NCBI GenBank assembly: GCA_965153455.1 | Contig: OZ234504.1 | Span: 2,728,001-2,792,000 of the forward strand | DNA: 64,000 nt | Direction: 5' to 3' | DNA from: Sphagnum compactum | Taxonomy: Eukaryota > Bryophyta > Sphagnopsida > Sphagnales | In this document: piece after piece, positions 24,401-35,229 of the stretch | How positions within the stretch are numbered: the first letter of the stretch is position 1 | Layout of the letters: every line of letters starts with the position of its first letter | Notes under the pieces: model-generated | Database searches by the model: none | The model's input: only the letters and a program-made list of their open reading frames with translations | Told to the model about the DNA's origin: nothing | Translations under genes and position numbers: made by a program

Positions 24401-25170
24401 GGTATATTTTATTCAAATAATAAATTTAGTTATAATATAGGGTATGTAATAATTTGAAATAATAGATTATAATTAATATAGGGTGGCAATAATATGTATA
24501 TATTAAAAAATAGATAATAATAGGGTGATAAAAAATAGGTTGAACAATTATTTAACACCCCACCTTAAAATGGTCATTTGACGCACGTAGATCCCAAACT
24601 TTACACTAAGTGTCCCTGTCGGGCAAATACATCATGGTTTGTTATGAAAATCCCTTTAACAAAGTGTCTTTTTTGAAAACATTCATTTTCATCCAAGAAA
24701 ACATGGTGCACTATACAATTCAAGTTCACGTTTATTTATATGTTTATTTTCTTGTCTTTTATGTTTTCCAAATAATCAACATGAAATTTAAAACATATAT
24801 GTCCCGCTCATTAATTTCATCAAACTTTTTTTTTGTTCAAATATTTCAAAAAAAAAATTTATGCCATATATATTATATTTAGTTTAAAACTATCACAATT
24901 CAACATCATTAGCTCATGGCTCTCAATTTTAAATAATTCAAGGGCACATTATAATCTTACGTTTCATAAATCACACTATTCAAAAAGGGCATTAAATTTA
25001 AAATAAATCTATCATTCTTTCCTTTGTTTTTTCAAAATAAAAAGTTTCATCCATTTTTTTACCATAATTTTCACAGTTAAATTTTCCATCTTATTTTAAC
25101 CATTGAACACAATTGTAATTTAATCTTGTTTTAACCAAGTATTTTGAATGTTATCTATGTGTTAGACACA
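21430..25170. other. AT-rich spacer without a recognisable gene
   Basis: From 21890 to 22320 there is a diffuse repetition of AAAACTTCTA / TTTTAAAAACTT motifs, too degraded for a clear unit. Other frames are short, with no known domain. I see nothing else to annotate. Confidence 0.6.
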
Positions 25171-25180
25171 TAATATTTTA

Positions 25181-25420
25181 TCAGTACAACAAAGCAACCT
25201 GTTGATATTCTCACAAAGGCCTTAACTCGAATTAAATTTGAAGCATATAGAAGTAGATTCAATCGAAATAATGTTGAATTTGAAAGTTAGATAATGATCT
25301 AATGAGTCTATTCTTAAGTAGTCTCCTAAAAATTTGATTGGGATCACCAAACTTAAAGTGTGTGCAAGTGTGATTACATTGCGAATGTAATTATTTCTTC
25401 TCATAATGTGTGAGGGAGGA
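25181..25420 (+). mobile_element. Ty1/copia retrotransposon: 3' end of the RNase H region
   Basis: A plus frame from about 25181 to a TAG at 25287-25289 reads STTKQPVDILTKALTRIKFE and continues to VEFES. This is the conserved C-terminus of copia polyproteins (typically ...Q-ADIFTK-L....F...R..LG). It is followed by non-coding sequence and a purine tract (tgagggagga, 25411-25420) that fits a polypurine tract directly before the LTR. Upstream polyprotein parts are missing, so this is a truncated copy. Confidence 0.75.
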
Positions 25421-25940
25421 TGTTGCTCATGACGAAAGAATGATGAAAAAGATGTTGTTAGCTGATGAAGAAGATGTTTAGATCATGCTGCTCACGAAGA
25501 CATTGGTGATGAAGAAGCATTGTTGACATCTTGCTAGCAGATATTATAGACAAAGCAGATCTATGTTGCTTTATTGTTTGATCTCCCTCATCCTGCATAT
25601 CTTGTCGATCAAAGGTGTTTTGTGTATGCTAAGCTCACGAGGGGTTGTTGGAACTGATATACTCTTAGCTTAGTATCATTCATCCCTTGGATAGATTATG
25701 TAAGACTTTTAGTATCCATGTTATATTTAGAACGAATCTAGGATATTTGTAAAGGCTTTCTATTTTTGTTTGTGAACTGATTTGTTCCCTTACGGTGACT
25801 TCCATCTAGGGTTAGGATTAGTTCTTCATTCAAAATCACTACGGTGACGTCCATCTAGGGTTAGGATTAGTTCTTCATTCAAAATCACTACGGTGACTTC
25901 CATCTAGGGTTAGGATTAGTTCTTCATTCAAAATCTAGTG
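25421..25940 (+). mobile_element. Copia LTR (left end clear, right end uncertain)
   Basis: The LTR begins TGTTG immediately after the polypurine tract, as expected for copia. The first part carries repeated gatgaagaagatg-like words (25430-25515), and the second part carries three 49-bp repeats. No matching 5' LTR is seen in the window and I cannot place the terminal CA, so the end is approximate. Confidence 0.5.
25792..25937. repeat. Three tandem copies of a 49-bp unit inside the copia LTR
   Basis: Units start at 25792, 25841 and 25890, each opening acggtgac and ending ttcattcaaaatc. They differ by only one base (gacttcc versus gacgtcc) over most of the length. Each contains tagggttaggatt, a telomere-like word. 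The near identity means the amplification is recent. Confidence 0.9.
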
Positions 25941-27700
25941 AAATCGCTTGATGTACAAAGACACCTATTAGGAACCCACTTGGACCAACGGCCTATGTCC
26001 TTTGCTGAGTCTTTTCCCTGCCTTGCTAATCTCGGGGAAAATGTCCAGCCCAAAGCCATTGTGCAGCCAACATTTACTGTCCACGGCCATGTAAAACCCA
26101 GAACCTGTGGAGTTGCTCTTAGGCCCACTTTACAACTGAGGAGTTGAGGCCAATGTTCAACTCAAATCACGCATTCTTATTGGTGCAAAAGTTGAAATCA
26201 GCCCCATGGGCTAAATAAATTACACTAGGAGTCAAGGCTGAAACAGAAAAAATATATTTTCAATCTGTCCCAAGCTATTAATAAATGCTGAACTTTATGG
26301 CCTTGTATTGTTCCCCAAGGCTGAAGAAAAGAATACCATCAGTTGATTTTTCCTCCAAAACAGGTGCCATATCAGCCTCAATTTGGTCTTGGACCCTCGT
26401 GGCTAAAGTCCTTGGGACCAATTTAAAGCTTTCGACCAATAAGATAAGATTGCCTCCATACATTTGTCTCCGGACCTTGGGGACCCTCGTCTAAAGTTGC
26501 CCTTAGTTTCACAACGTGTTTTCCCATTGTTTATTTATAGTGCACACATATATACCTCTGTACCCCGGGTGTCTTCTTTTTCTTTTTCTTGTTTTTTCAA
26601 ATTTGTGGTTTGTAAACTTTCTCCATTTTTTCCATTTTTTGAGAATTTTTTTTTCTCAAATTCACACTATTAAAACGAATTTCCCCAGTTTTCTTCGGAA
26701 AAACTGTTGTCTTGTAGCCACAGTGCGAAAATTCACCAAGAAAATTCACTGCTCTGTACAGGGGTTTCTCCACTCGGGATTTATTTGCTATGACCGCACA
26801 TGTAATTTTTCCTTCTGCCCCCCAGGCTCCTCCGATCCTAGCCACTGGGCAGGGCAAACCAGCACCTCGAGTTTAGGGTTTAGGTTTAGGGTTTCAGGTT
26901 GTAGATTCAGAGACCCTGATTTTGTCTAAGGACACTACATGTATCTATAAATGTTTTGAAGCTGCCCCCAAAAACTTTGGGATTTTTCACCGTGGTTCTA
27001 ATGTAGGGCAGGATCACCCAACCAAGGCAACTTGACCCCCGCAAAGCCCATTTAAATTGCTCGTAAACATTCTAAATATTTATAAATATCATGTCCCTAG
27101 TCTAAATCAGGGTCCCAAAGTCCAAATCTATAATTTTTGGGGCCTAATTTTATCGCCATTTGAATGGGTTTTGGGGCCTAATATGGCCATTTGAATGGGT
27201 TTTGGGGATTTTTACAGAGATCCCAATGTGGAGGTCAGTTCGCCCAAGGCCCAATTAATCATGCATTGCCTGCAACATGAGCTCTGGCAGAGCGCTTCAA
27301 AAATGCACTGGCTGAAATCAGCCAACCAACAGCAGGAAACGTGTGGCTCAATAATTTTTGTTGGGTCAGTTTTGAGATATAGCCCAGGTGGCTATCATCG
27401 GTAGGAAGATTTAGTCAGATTTGGCTATGAGCTAAATATGGCATTCGATCATTTGAAACATATTTCTCTTTTATTGGCTACCTACTTGAAAACCATGTAT
27501 CGAACTCTGACGATTTTTCTTTGAGTTTGGTTGAATTTTGGCTATTCAGAATCTTTAAAAAGTATTTGATTTTTAACACTTTTTTAAATTGATGACTTAG
27601 CTTTTTTTCAGCTCCGGTTTTTTAGTAAAAGAAAGGTCGGTGTGTGTGGATGTGAACAAAAGTCATGATGATAAATCATGGGCCAAGAAATCGGTAAAGC
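25941..27700. other. Spacer upstream of the HNL locus, with telomere-like sequence
   Basis: At 26868-26898 the sequence reads gtttagggtttaggtttaggg, then tttcagg: about four plant-type TTTAGGG units. At 27153 and 27183 an approximately 30-bp unit (gccatttgaatgggttttgggg) is duplicated. No gene is recognised. Minus- and plus-strand frames here are short and lack domains. Confidence 0.6.
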
Positions 27701-28054
27701 GCGTATGCTACAGTCTGAAAGAGTCCCCGCAAAAGCCTTCTAGAAGTTTCTGGGGGAGGAGAAAATGAAGAAGAAGAAGAAGAAACATCCGAGAGAAAAG
27801 TCGAAAAAGAAGTAAGAAAAGAGAGTGGGAATTCCAGGGAGATCGTGAAGAGGAAAGGGGTTGATGTTTTTTGGGGAGATCTAGTGGAAAGATCAGCTTA
27901 GTCTGCGGGGATCTGTGATGTGAGGGACACCCATCGTACCCTGTGTATGCTATTGGGATGGCAAAGGATTTGTAGCAGGTTTTATGAGACCAAAAGGTGA
28001 AGAGAAAAATATTTATGCGAGCAGTGAGCAATAGGAATTTCAGTGGTGCTAAAT

Positions 28055-28207
28055 ATGGGAAATTCATATGGCCTCAAGCGAAAAGGAGTTGATCTTTCAC
28101 AAGGGCCACCAAAAAGAAAGAGAGATGTTGTGCCAAACCCTGCTGTGATCGAGACACCCTTGGTCCCCGCTGAAAATGGTCCTTCAAGCTCTGGATGGCA
28201 CGGCAAT
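28055..28207 (+). CDS. Candidate first exon of HNL copy 1
   Basis: An ATG at 28055 opens 51 codons reading MGNSYGLKRKGVDLSQGPPK and then RKRDVV, continuing to ENGPSSSGWHGN. It follows a GA-rich leader-like stretch (27750-27900). The hydrolase exon at 29224 begins in phase 0 and contains no Met, so the HNL gene needs an upstream coding exon; this is the only convincing one. Possible phase-0 donors are AAT|GTGGTG (28207) or GTG|GTGCTT (28210), both weak. The MGN start plus basic patches (LKRKG, PPKRKR) could mean N-myristoylation with polybasic membrane anchoring, although position 6 is Gly, not the preferred Ser/Thr. It lies 567 bp upstream of the left breakpoint of the tandem duplication. Confidence 0.4.
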
Positions 28208-28390
28208 GTGGTGCTTCTTCTTACTCTTATGATGAGCTTTCTTTGCATAGTTTTTTCTTCGGCTTTCCCAAGTTACATGTTGAAGTTTGATTTTTCTTTG
28301 CTTTTTTAATTTTGTTTGGGTGTTGAAAATTTTCCCTCACCCATACAACCACCATAGCTTATTGTCCTCACAAAGCATCAGGAGAAGAAG

Positions 28391-28459
28391 GTCTAGTTCA
28401 GATTTGAACTCCCAGCCAACAGCTTCGCAACCATACCCTTCAGCCACTAGGGTACCTGA
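28391..28459 (-). repeat. tRNA-related (SINE-head-like) sequence
   Basis: Read on the minus strand there is a TAGTGGCTGAAGGG-like A box and, about 38 bp further, GAGTTCAAATC, close to the B-box consensus GGTTCRAATCC. This spacing matches RNA polymerase III internal promoters. No full cloverleaf is apparent. It lies in what would be intron 1 of HNL copy 1, antisense. Confidence 0.3.
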
Positions 28460-29223
28460 ATGTCCTCAATCATTTACAAGCTTCCTTGCCATACATTTTC
28501 ACTTTGCCTACTTTCCAGTTTGTTTGTTTAGATAAAAACGATATGAAATGATGTTTTAAACAGTAGGAAATGGAGTCATCGTTATAGCCTCTTACATTAG
28601 GCCAAAGACTGACTTGCTATAACAAGTAGAATCGATGAAAGGGAAATTCGTCAATTGGCATTGACTAAGAATATATTGAACTAGTAAGGATTGGAACTTT
28701 CATTATAGATTTTGTTAAGTTCAATGTGTGGTCTTAATCCAACAACCTAAGGCAAATTATTAAAATGTTCTTCGACATTCTTATTGGGTTTGTGTCCCAA
28801 TTCCTTAGGGGTCGGAGGCCTTAGTGGCCCAAATGTCGAGGAAAATGTCATGAAATACAAATGAACCAAACTAGAGGGCTTAGTTAATCGACCCAAACTT
28901 GAAAGAATCCAATTCTTAGAATTAACCTTTATTGATCGACATATGTTCCACCTACTATGTAACAGTATTTACTTAATTTGAACTATGTTTTGAAACTTTG
29001 ACACATGTGAATGATCTTAATTTGTTAGTCATGTAAGATACATTTGGCATTCTCCAATTCATCTACTATTGTCTTCTTGTTAGACTTAATATTTTCAATT
29101 AATTATTGTTTTTATCTAACTACTATAATTTGTATATTGCATTCCTCCAATTTATTGTATAGTCAAATAATTTTCAAAAGATGTTTGAACAATTGTGTTG
29201 ACTCTTTTTCATTTTCTTTGCAG

Positions 29224-32200
29224 AAATATATAGTGCATGATTTAAATCCCACTTGCAATTCCAATAGTCCAAACTTGACCATCGTTTTTTTTCATGGGAT
29301 TGCTTTTGGCACAAATGATGAATGGAAGGAAACATGGACAACATGCCCCACCAACAATAGAGAAGAGTGCATATGTTGGCCAGAAAAGTGGCTACCCGAA
29401 GACTTGAACAACAATGTTCGAATTTTATCATTGTCTTATGATTCTAAAATTGTGACAAGTGTTCACAATGATGTGATTGAAATTGGCAAAAACCTCATTC
29501 AAAGTTTGGTTACAAATTCAAGGTGTGACAATCTCTTCTATTTAAGGACAAATTAATTATTTCTCCTTATGTACATTAAAGATAATTGTTTAGATCTTTA
29601 GAATTTCTTAAATGTTTTGCAGGAGTTAATTGTTCATGTGTGTTAGTATTGTGATACACACCACCAAGTTTCAATTTATTTGAATTCATGTAGGAGAACA
29701 TAAAATGGGGCTTACGTGCAAATGTTCTTGTTTGAGGATAATAACAAAGTCTATGTTCATATTATAAGTTCATGGTACAACTAGTTTGGTTTTGATGACA
29801 ACTTTTAGGTCGAACTTTTTGGAGCTTTATCTTTGGTAACGGAATTGAATTAAATTAAATTCTATTAATACATGTGTAGAAAATTTGCATCCATTTCATT
29901 GCAAAATATATATTTCAAAAAGAGTGTTTTTTTTTTTTTTTAATTTCAACAATATTTCCAAGGTAACACAGAAGATGAGTTGTGCATTAACACAAGAATG
30001 TAAACGCCTACATACTTGTACATTATAATTGTTTTACCAAAACATGGTTGTCGCATTTTTTAGGTAAATTAATGGAATAATGGAATAAATGACAAATGAC
30101 AAGCAAATCAATTACGAACTTATGGCTTAGGTCATGTGTGAATTGGAAAATTGTCCCCAAGTATAATATGACAAATTTGTACATGTTAATACAATGTTGA
30201 TAATGGAGTTTTATGCATTGTTGAATATTTTGTAGTTATCAATCGCTTTGGGCTGGACCGGTGGCATTAATTGCTTATAGTTTTGGAGGTCTTATACTCA
30301 AAAGCTTGGTGGTTGAAGCTCACAAACATGTACATCAAAGGTCCAAAAATTGTTTGGATGATGAAGTCCACAAATGTTGTAAGACATTTTTGAACAATGT
30401 TAAAGGTGTAGTATTTTATGGTGTACCACATGTTGGTGGTACCCAATATTTATCAAATTATTTCATTTGGCAACATCAACAAATCAACACATTGAACAAG
30501 TGTGCAACCCAATCTGGTTTTTTAAAATCTTTAGAATCTTTCAACCCACAAATGGAACACCTTTCAACAGATTTTAAAAATGCTATTCCTGAAGACGTCA
30601 ACATTTATGCATTTGGCGAAGGATTACCACTTGATGAAAATTGGGTAAGATTTTTATTTCACCACATCGAAAGTTATCCAACTAAGTTCATTAGTTGAAC
30701 ATTTTTTGCATCGTCAAAACTCGTGTGGGATCGTGTATTCAATGTTTCTTAATACAATAATGTGGTGAATGGATCATGTGTTTTATGAACTTTGTTTCAT
30801 GAAATACTATTGATGGAAAGAATTTTTTTGATTGATTTCAAATATCATGAAATAGGTTTTAAATTTTCCCTTCATCAAATCAATTCCATATCAATATTTG
30901 TCATGAAAATCATATCATCATTAAAACATGTAAAATTAATGAAACTAAAAACCAATAACTTTGTGATTTGCTTGCCAAAGGGTTGAAGGAAATTACTTTG
31001 ACATAAAATATTTCATTGTTATTCAAACGTCAATAGTTAATAAGTTATAGTTTCCACCACCATTTGGAATTATTGTGTTACTTATAAGTTCAAACATAGT
31101 TGAACAAACAAGTCAATGAGTTCCATTAACTTAATATTTTGCTCATGCAGGGAATTTTAGTGCCATATGCCTCAGCTATTCAATTGTCAAACAACAACCA
31201 TTATAGAATTGAGGATGCTAATCACTTGACAATTTGCAAGCCACCAAACAAAGATCATCCAAGCTATTATTTATTGTTAAAATGTTTGAGAATATGTATG
31301 CAGGTAAAAACATCAAATCTAAGTCTTTTGACTTCATATATGTTCATGTTATTTTATACACTTTAGGTCATAGCACACATGATGTGTATCGCATATGCAA
31401 TGTCATATATATTGGTTATCAAATAAGAAAAATAACATATAAATGACCTATATTTTGTGAATTTTGACAGAAAAACATATTGCTTCCACCTTTGCCATGT
31501 CATGAGGTGGCGTTGATTGACAAAGCAAAAGACATAAACATCTTGTTACAAAAGGAATCTATTGTTGGTTTGGTTGGAATGGGGGGGATTGGGAAAACCA
31601 CTTTGAGCAAAAAGTTCTATCATTTGTTCCATAACCAATATGACAAATCTAGCTTTTTGGAGGATGTGAATTCAAAGGACAATATCAATGATGTCATAAA
31701 ACAACTCCTACATGATTTGTGTGACAAAAAGGTATGCAAGGATGAAAATGTGAACAAAGAAGACTTTGACAAAATTAGGCAATGTATGATATCGGAGAAA
31801 GTGTTAGTGGTGGTGGATGATGTTGGTAAAGTGGAGAACCTTACATCCTTGCCAATTTTCATTGATAAGGCTGCTAAGAATGCAACTTCTAAAAGCAGAG
31901 TACTTGTGAATTGTCGAAATTGGCAAAGTTTAAAATATCACGTACGTGAAGATGGAAAAATGATCATGAAATCTTTGAAGGAAGAGCAAGCAATGGAACT
32001 TTTTATGTTCCATGCATTCGGTAATGCAAATCATGTTCCAACAAAAGATTTCAAAGATATATGTAAGGAGATTATAAAAGCTTGTGGGGGGCTCCCTTTA
32101 AGTCTTAAAGTATTGGGTTCTTTTTTGTGCGATACTAAAGAATTGGAAATCTGGGAAGGCGCATTGAACAAATTGAAAAGTGGGCAGAGTTTCACGGGGG

Positions 32201-34644
32201 GCAATGATAATGAAAAGCTTTGGAGTAAATTGAAGATTTCTTATGAGTACTTGGATAAGCAACATCAAAACATGTTTTTGGATATTGCTTGTTTTTTTGG
32301 TGGTTTGAAAGTAACGACAATTTGTCGAGCATGGAACGGAAATTATTTACACCCAAAATTTGCATTGCAAAATTTACAACATAGATCTTTAATCCAATGG
32401 GCGGAAGGTGGAATCTTGTACATACATGAACAATTACGAGACATGGGTCAAAATATTGCAATGGAACTTCCAATTATGAATCGATTTATATGGAAAGCAA
32501 ATGAGTCAAATTTCGTTTTACAAAACAATGAGGTTATCACCATATTATTTCAATCCTATAATTTTATTTCGATTTCCTTTGTTTTTTTAATGTCCAAAAA
32601 CAAATGTTTTAATTTTGAATCTTGATTTTATAAATAATGTTTTTCAAATAAAAATTGACAATACGATGAAATTTTTTTTTATTGATAATCCTTTTGTTTT
32701 CATTTCATGTGATAGGTGGTGGAAATTTTAGAAGGCATCTCATTAAAAAAATGTGTCAATTTGGCTACATTGTCCCAAATCGGCTCCAAGGGATTTCGCA
32801 ACCTTAGGTTGGTTGACTTAACAGAAGCTTCACCAACTATTGTGGAAAATTGCATTCAGGGGCGAGATTTGAATAATGTTAAGTGGTTGTGCCTAAAAAA
32901 TTGCATGATTCGAAAGTTGCCAAGTAATTTGTTTTATTGTTTACTATTACAAGTACTTGATTTGAGCGGGTGTTCCACCTTGAAAAAAATACCTTCATCT
33001 ATTGGCCAATTGAATGCACTCCAAGAGCTTGATTTGTCAAGGTGTTCCAACTTGAAAGAACTACCTTCATCTATTGGCCAATTGAATGCACTCCAAGAGC
33101 TTTATTTGGGAAGGTGTTCCAACTTGAAAGAACTACCTTCATCTATTGACCAATTGAATGCACTCCAAGAGCTTGATTTGAGCGGGTGTTGCAACTTGAA
33201 AGAACTACCTTCATCTATTGGCCAATTGAATGCACTTCAAGTGCTTAATTTAGAAGAGTGTTCCAACTTGAAAGAACTACCTTCATCTATTGACCAATTG
33301 AATGCACTCCAAGAGCTTGATTTGAGCGGGTGTTGCAACTTGAAAGAACTACCTTCATCTATTGGCCAATTGAATGCACTCCCAGTGCTTCATTTGTCAA
33401 GGTGTTCCAAGTTGAGAGAACTACCTTCATCTATTGGCCAATTGATTACACTCGAAAAGTTTTATTTGGGAGGGTGTTCCAACTTGAAAGAACTACCTTC
33501 ATTTATTGGCCAATTGAATGCACTCCAAAAGCTTGATTTGTCAACGTGTTCCAACTTGAAAGAACTACCTTCATCTATTGGCCAATTGAATGCACTCCAA
33601 GAGCTTGATTTAGATGGGTGTTTCAACTTGAAAGAACTACCTTCATCTATTGGCCAATTGAATGCACTCTCAGTGCTTCATTTGTCAAGGTGTTCCAAGT
33701 TGAAAGAACTACCTTCATCTATTGGCCAATTGATTACACTCGAAAAGCTTTATTTGGGAGGGTGTTCCAACTTGAAAGAACTACCTTCATCTATTGGCCA
33801 ATTGAATGCACTCCAAAAGCTTGATTTGAACAGGTGTTACAACTTGAAAGAACTACCTTCATCTATTGGCCAATTGAATGCACTCCAAGAACTTTATTTG
33901 GGAGAGTGTTCCAACTTGAAAGAACTACCTTCATCTATTGGCCAATTGAATGCACTCGAAAAGATTTATTTGGGAGGGTGTTCCAACTTGAAAGAACTAC
34001 CTTCATCTATGGGCCAATTGGATGCACTCCAAGACCTTTATTTGGGAGACTGTTCCAATTTCAAAGAACTACCTTCATCTATTGGCCAATTGAAAGCACT
34101 CCAAAAACTTTATTTGGTAGAGTGGTCCAACTTGAAAGAACTACCTTCATCTATTGGCCAATTGAATCCACTCCAAAAACTTCATTTGTGGAAGTGTTTA
34201 GACTTGAAAGAACTACCTTCATCTATTGGCCAATTGAATGCACTCCAAGAGCTTGATTTGTGGGGGTGTTCCAACTTGAAAGAACTACCTTCATCTATTG
34301 GGCAATTGAATGCACTCCAAACACTTTTTTTAGTAGGGTGTTCCAACTTGAAAGAACTACCTTCATCTATTGGCCAATTGAATGCACTCCGAGTGCTCTA
34401 TTTAGAATGGTGTTCCAACTTGAAAGAACTACCTTCATCTATTGGCCAATTGAATGCACTCCAAGTGCTTAATTTGTCAACGTGTTCCAACTTGAAAGAA
34501 CTACCTTCATCTATTGGTCAATTGAATGCACTTCAAGTGCTTGATTTGTCAAGGTGTTCAAACTTGAAAGAACTACCTTCATCTATTGGGCAATTGAATG
34601 CACTCCAAAAGCTTGATTTGTCAGGGTGTTCCAACTTGAGATAA
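29224..34644 (+). CDS. HNL receptor copy 1: alpha/beta-hydrolase-NB-ARC-LRR (without exon 1)
   Basis: Exons 29224-29522, 30236-30644, 31151-31303, 31471-32532 and 32716-34644 have GT-AG borders and consistent phases, giving 1283 residues. Numbering starts at 29224. Hydrolase domain (about 1-287): IVFFHG oxyanion-side strand, WKETWTT, CWPEKWLP, LSLSYDS, nucleophile elbow AYSFGG (Ser codon 30279-30281), FYGVPHVGGT, and the likely catalytic His in EDANHLTICKP. NB-ARC: P-loop GMGGIGKTT (323-331), kinase-2 VLVVVDDVGK, RNBS-B SRVLVNCRNW, CGGLPLSLKVLG, LDIACFF, and an MHD-like IHEQLRDMG. LRR: 23 regular 24-residue repeats, then TAA at 34642-34644. These receptors are taken to act in cytoplasmic immune perception. 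The kinase-2 and ACFF motifs resemble TIR-type NLRs more than CC-types. Eight further repeats stay in frame after the stop, so this is a truncated allele or a recent lesion. Confidence 0.88.
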
Positions 34645-35228
34645 CTACCTTCATCTATTGGTCAATTGAAAGCACTCCAAAAACATTATTTGGTACAGTG
34701 GTCCAACTTGAAAGAATTACCTTCATCTATTGGCCAATTGAATCCACTCCAAAAACTTCATTTGTGGAAGTGTTTAGACTTGAAAGAACTACCTTCATCT
34801 ATTGGCCAATTGAATGCACTCCAAAAGCTTTATTTGTGGGGGTGTTCCAACTTGAAAGAACTACCTTCATCTCTTGGCCAATTGAATGCACTCCAAAAAC
34901 TTCATTTGACAGGGTGTTCCAACTTGAAAGAACTACCTTCATCTATTGGCCAATTGAATGCACTCCAAGTGCTTAATTTGTCAACGTGTTCCAACTTGAA
35001 AGAACTACCTTCATCTATTGGTCAATTGAATGCACTCCAAGTGCTTGATTTGTCAAGGTGTTCAAACTTGAAAGAACTACCTTCATCTATTGCTCAATTG
35101 AATGCACTCCAAGTGCTTAATTTGTGGGGGTGTTCTAACTTGAAAGAACTACCTTCATCTATTGGCCAATTGAATGCAATCCAAAAGTTTTATTGAGAAG
35201 GGTATTCCAACTTGAAAGAACTACCTTC
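32980..35228 (+). repeat. LRR-coding 72-bp tandem array, copy 1 (about 31 units)
   Basis: Each unit encodes LKELPSSIGQLNALQ-L-L--CSN (24 residues). Framework codons are nearly invariant in DNA (ttgaaagaactaccttcat...). Changes cluster in the codons around L-x-L-x-x-C. Higher-order duplication is visible: a four-unit block recurs at 288-bp spacing (33330 and 33618), and an eight-unit block at 576-bp spacing (34081 and 34657, both with KALQK and NPLQKLHLWKCLD). The array passes the TAA at 34642 without loss of frame and stops at TGA 35194-35196. Confidence 0.93.
34645..35196 (+). pseudogene. Disconnected 3' LRR segment of HNL copy 1
   Basis: The frame of the LRR exon stays open after the TAA at 34642-34644, giving eight more repeats to TGA at 35194-35196. 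The stop arose from a normal LKELP unit: AAA-GAA became AGA-TAA, two substitutions. Everything downstream remains canonical, which suggests that the stop is young, that unequal exchange renews the array, or that read-through is tolerated. Confidence 0.7.
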
Positions 35229-35229
35229 A

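Noticed and set aside
33330-34976. Plus-strand frames reading QLERTTFIYWPIECTP repeats
   Set aside because: They are the +1-shifted reading of the same LRR units. They are open only because each unit is a multiple of three.
32980-35228. Possibility that the 72-bp array is a CRISPR-like or non-coding satellite
   Set aside because: It lies in frame in the last exon of an NB-ARC gene and encodes canonical LRRs. Unit variation respects codons.
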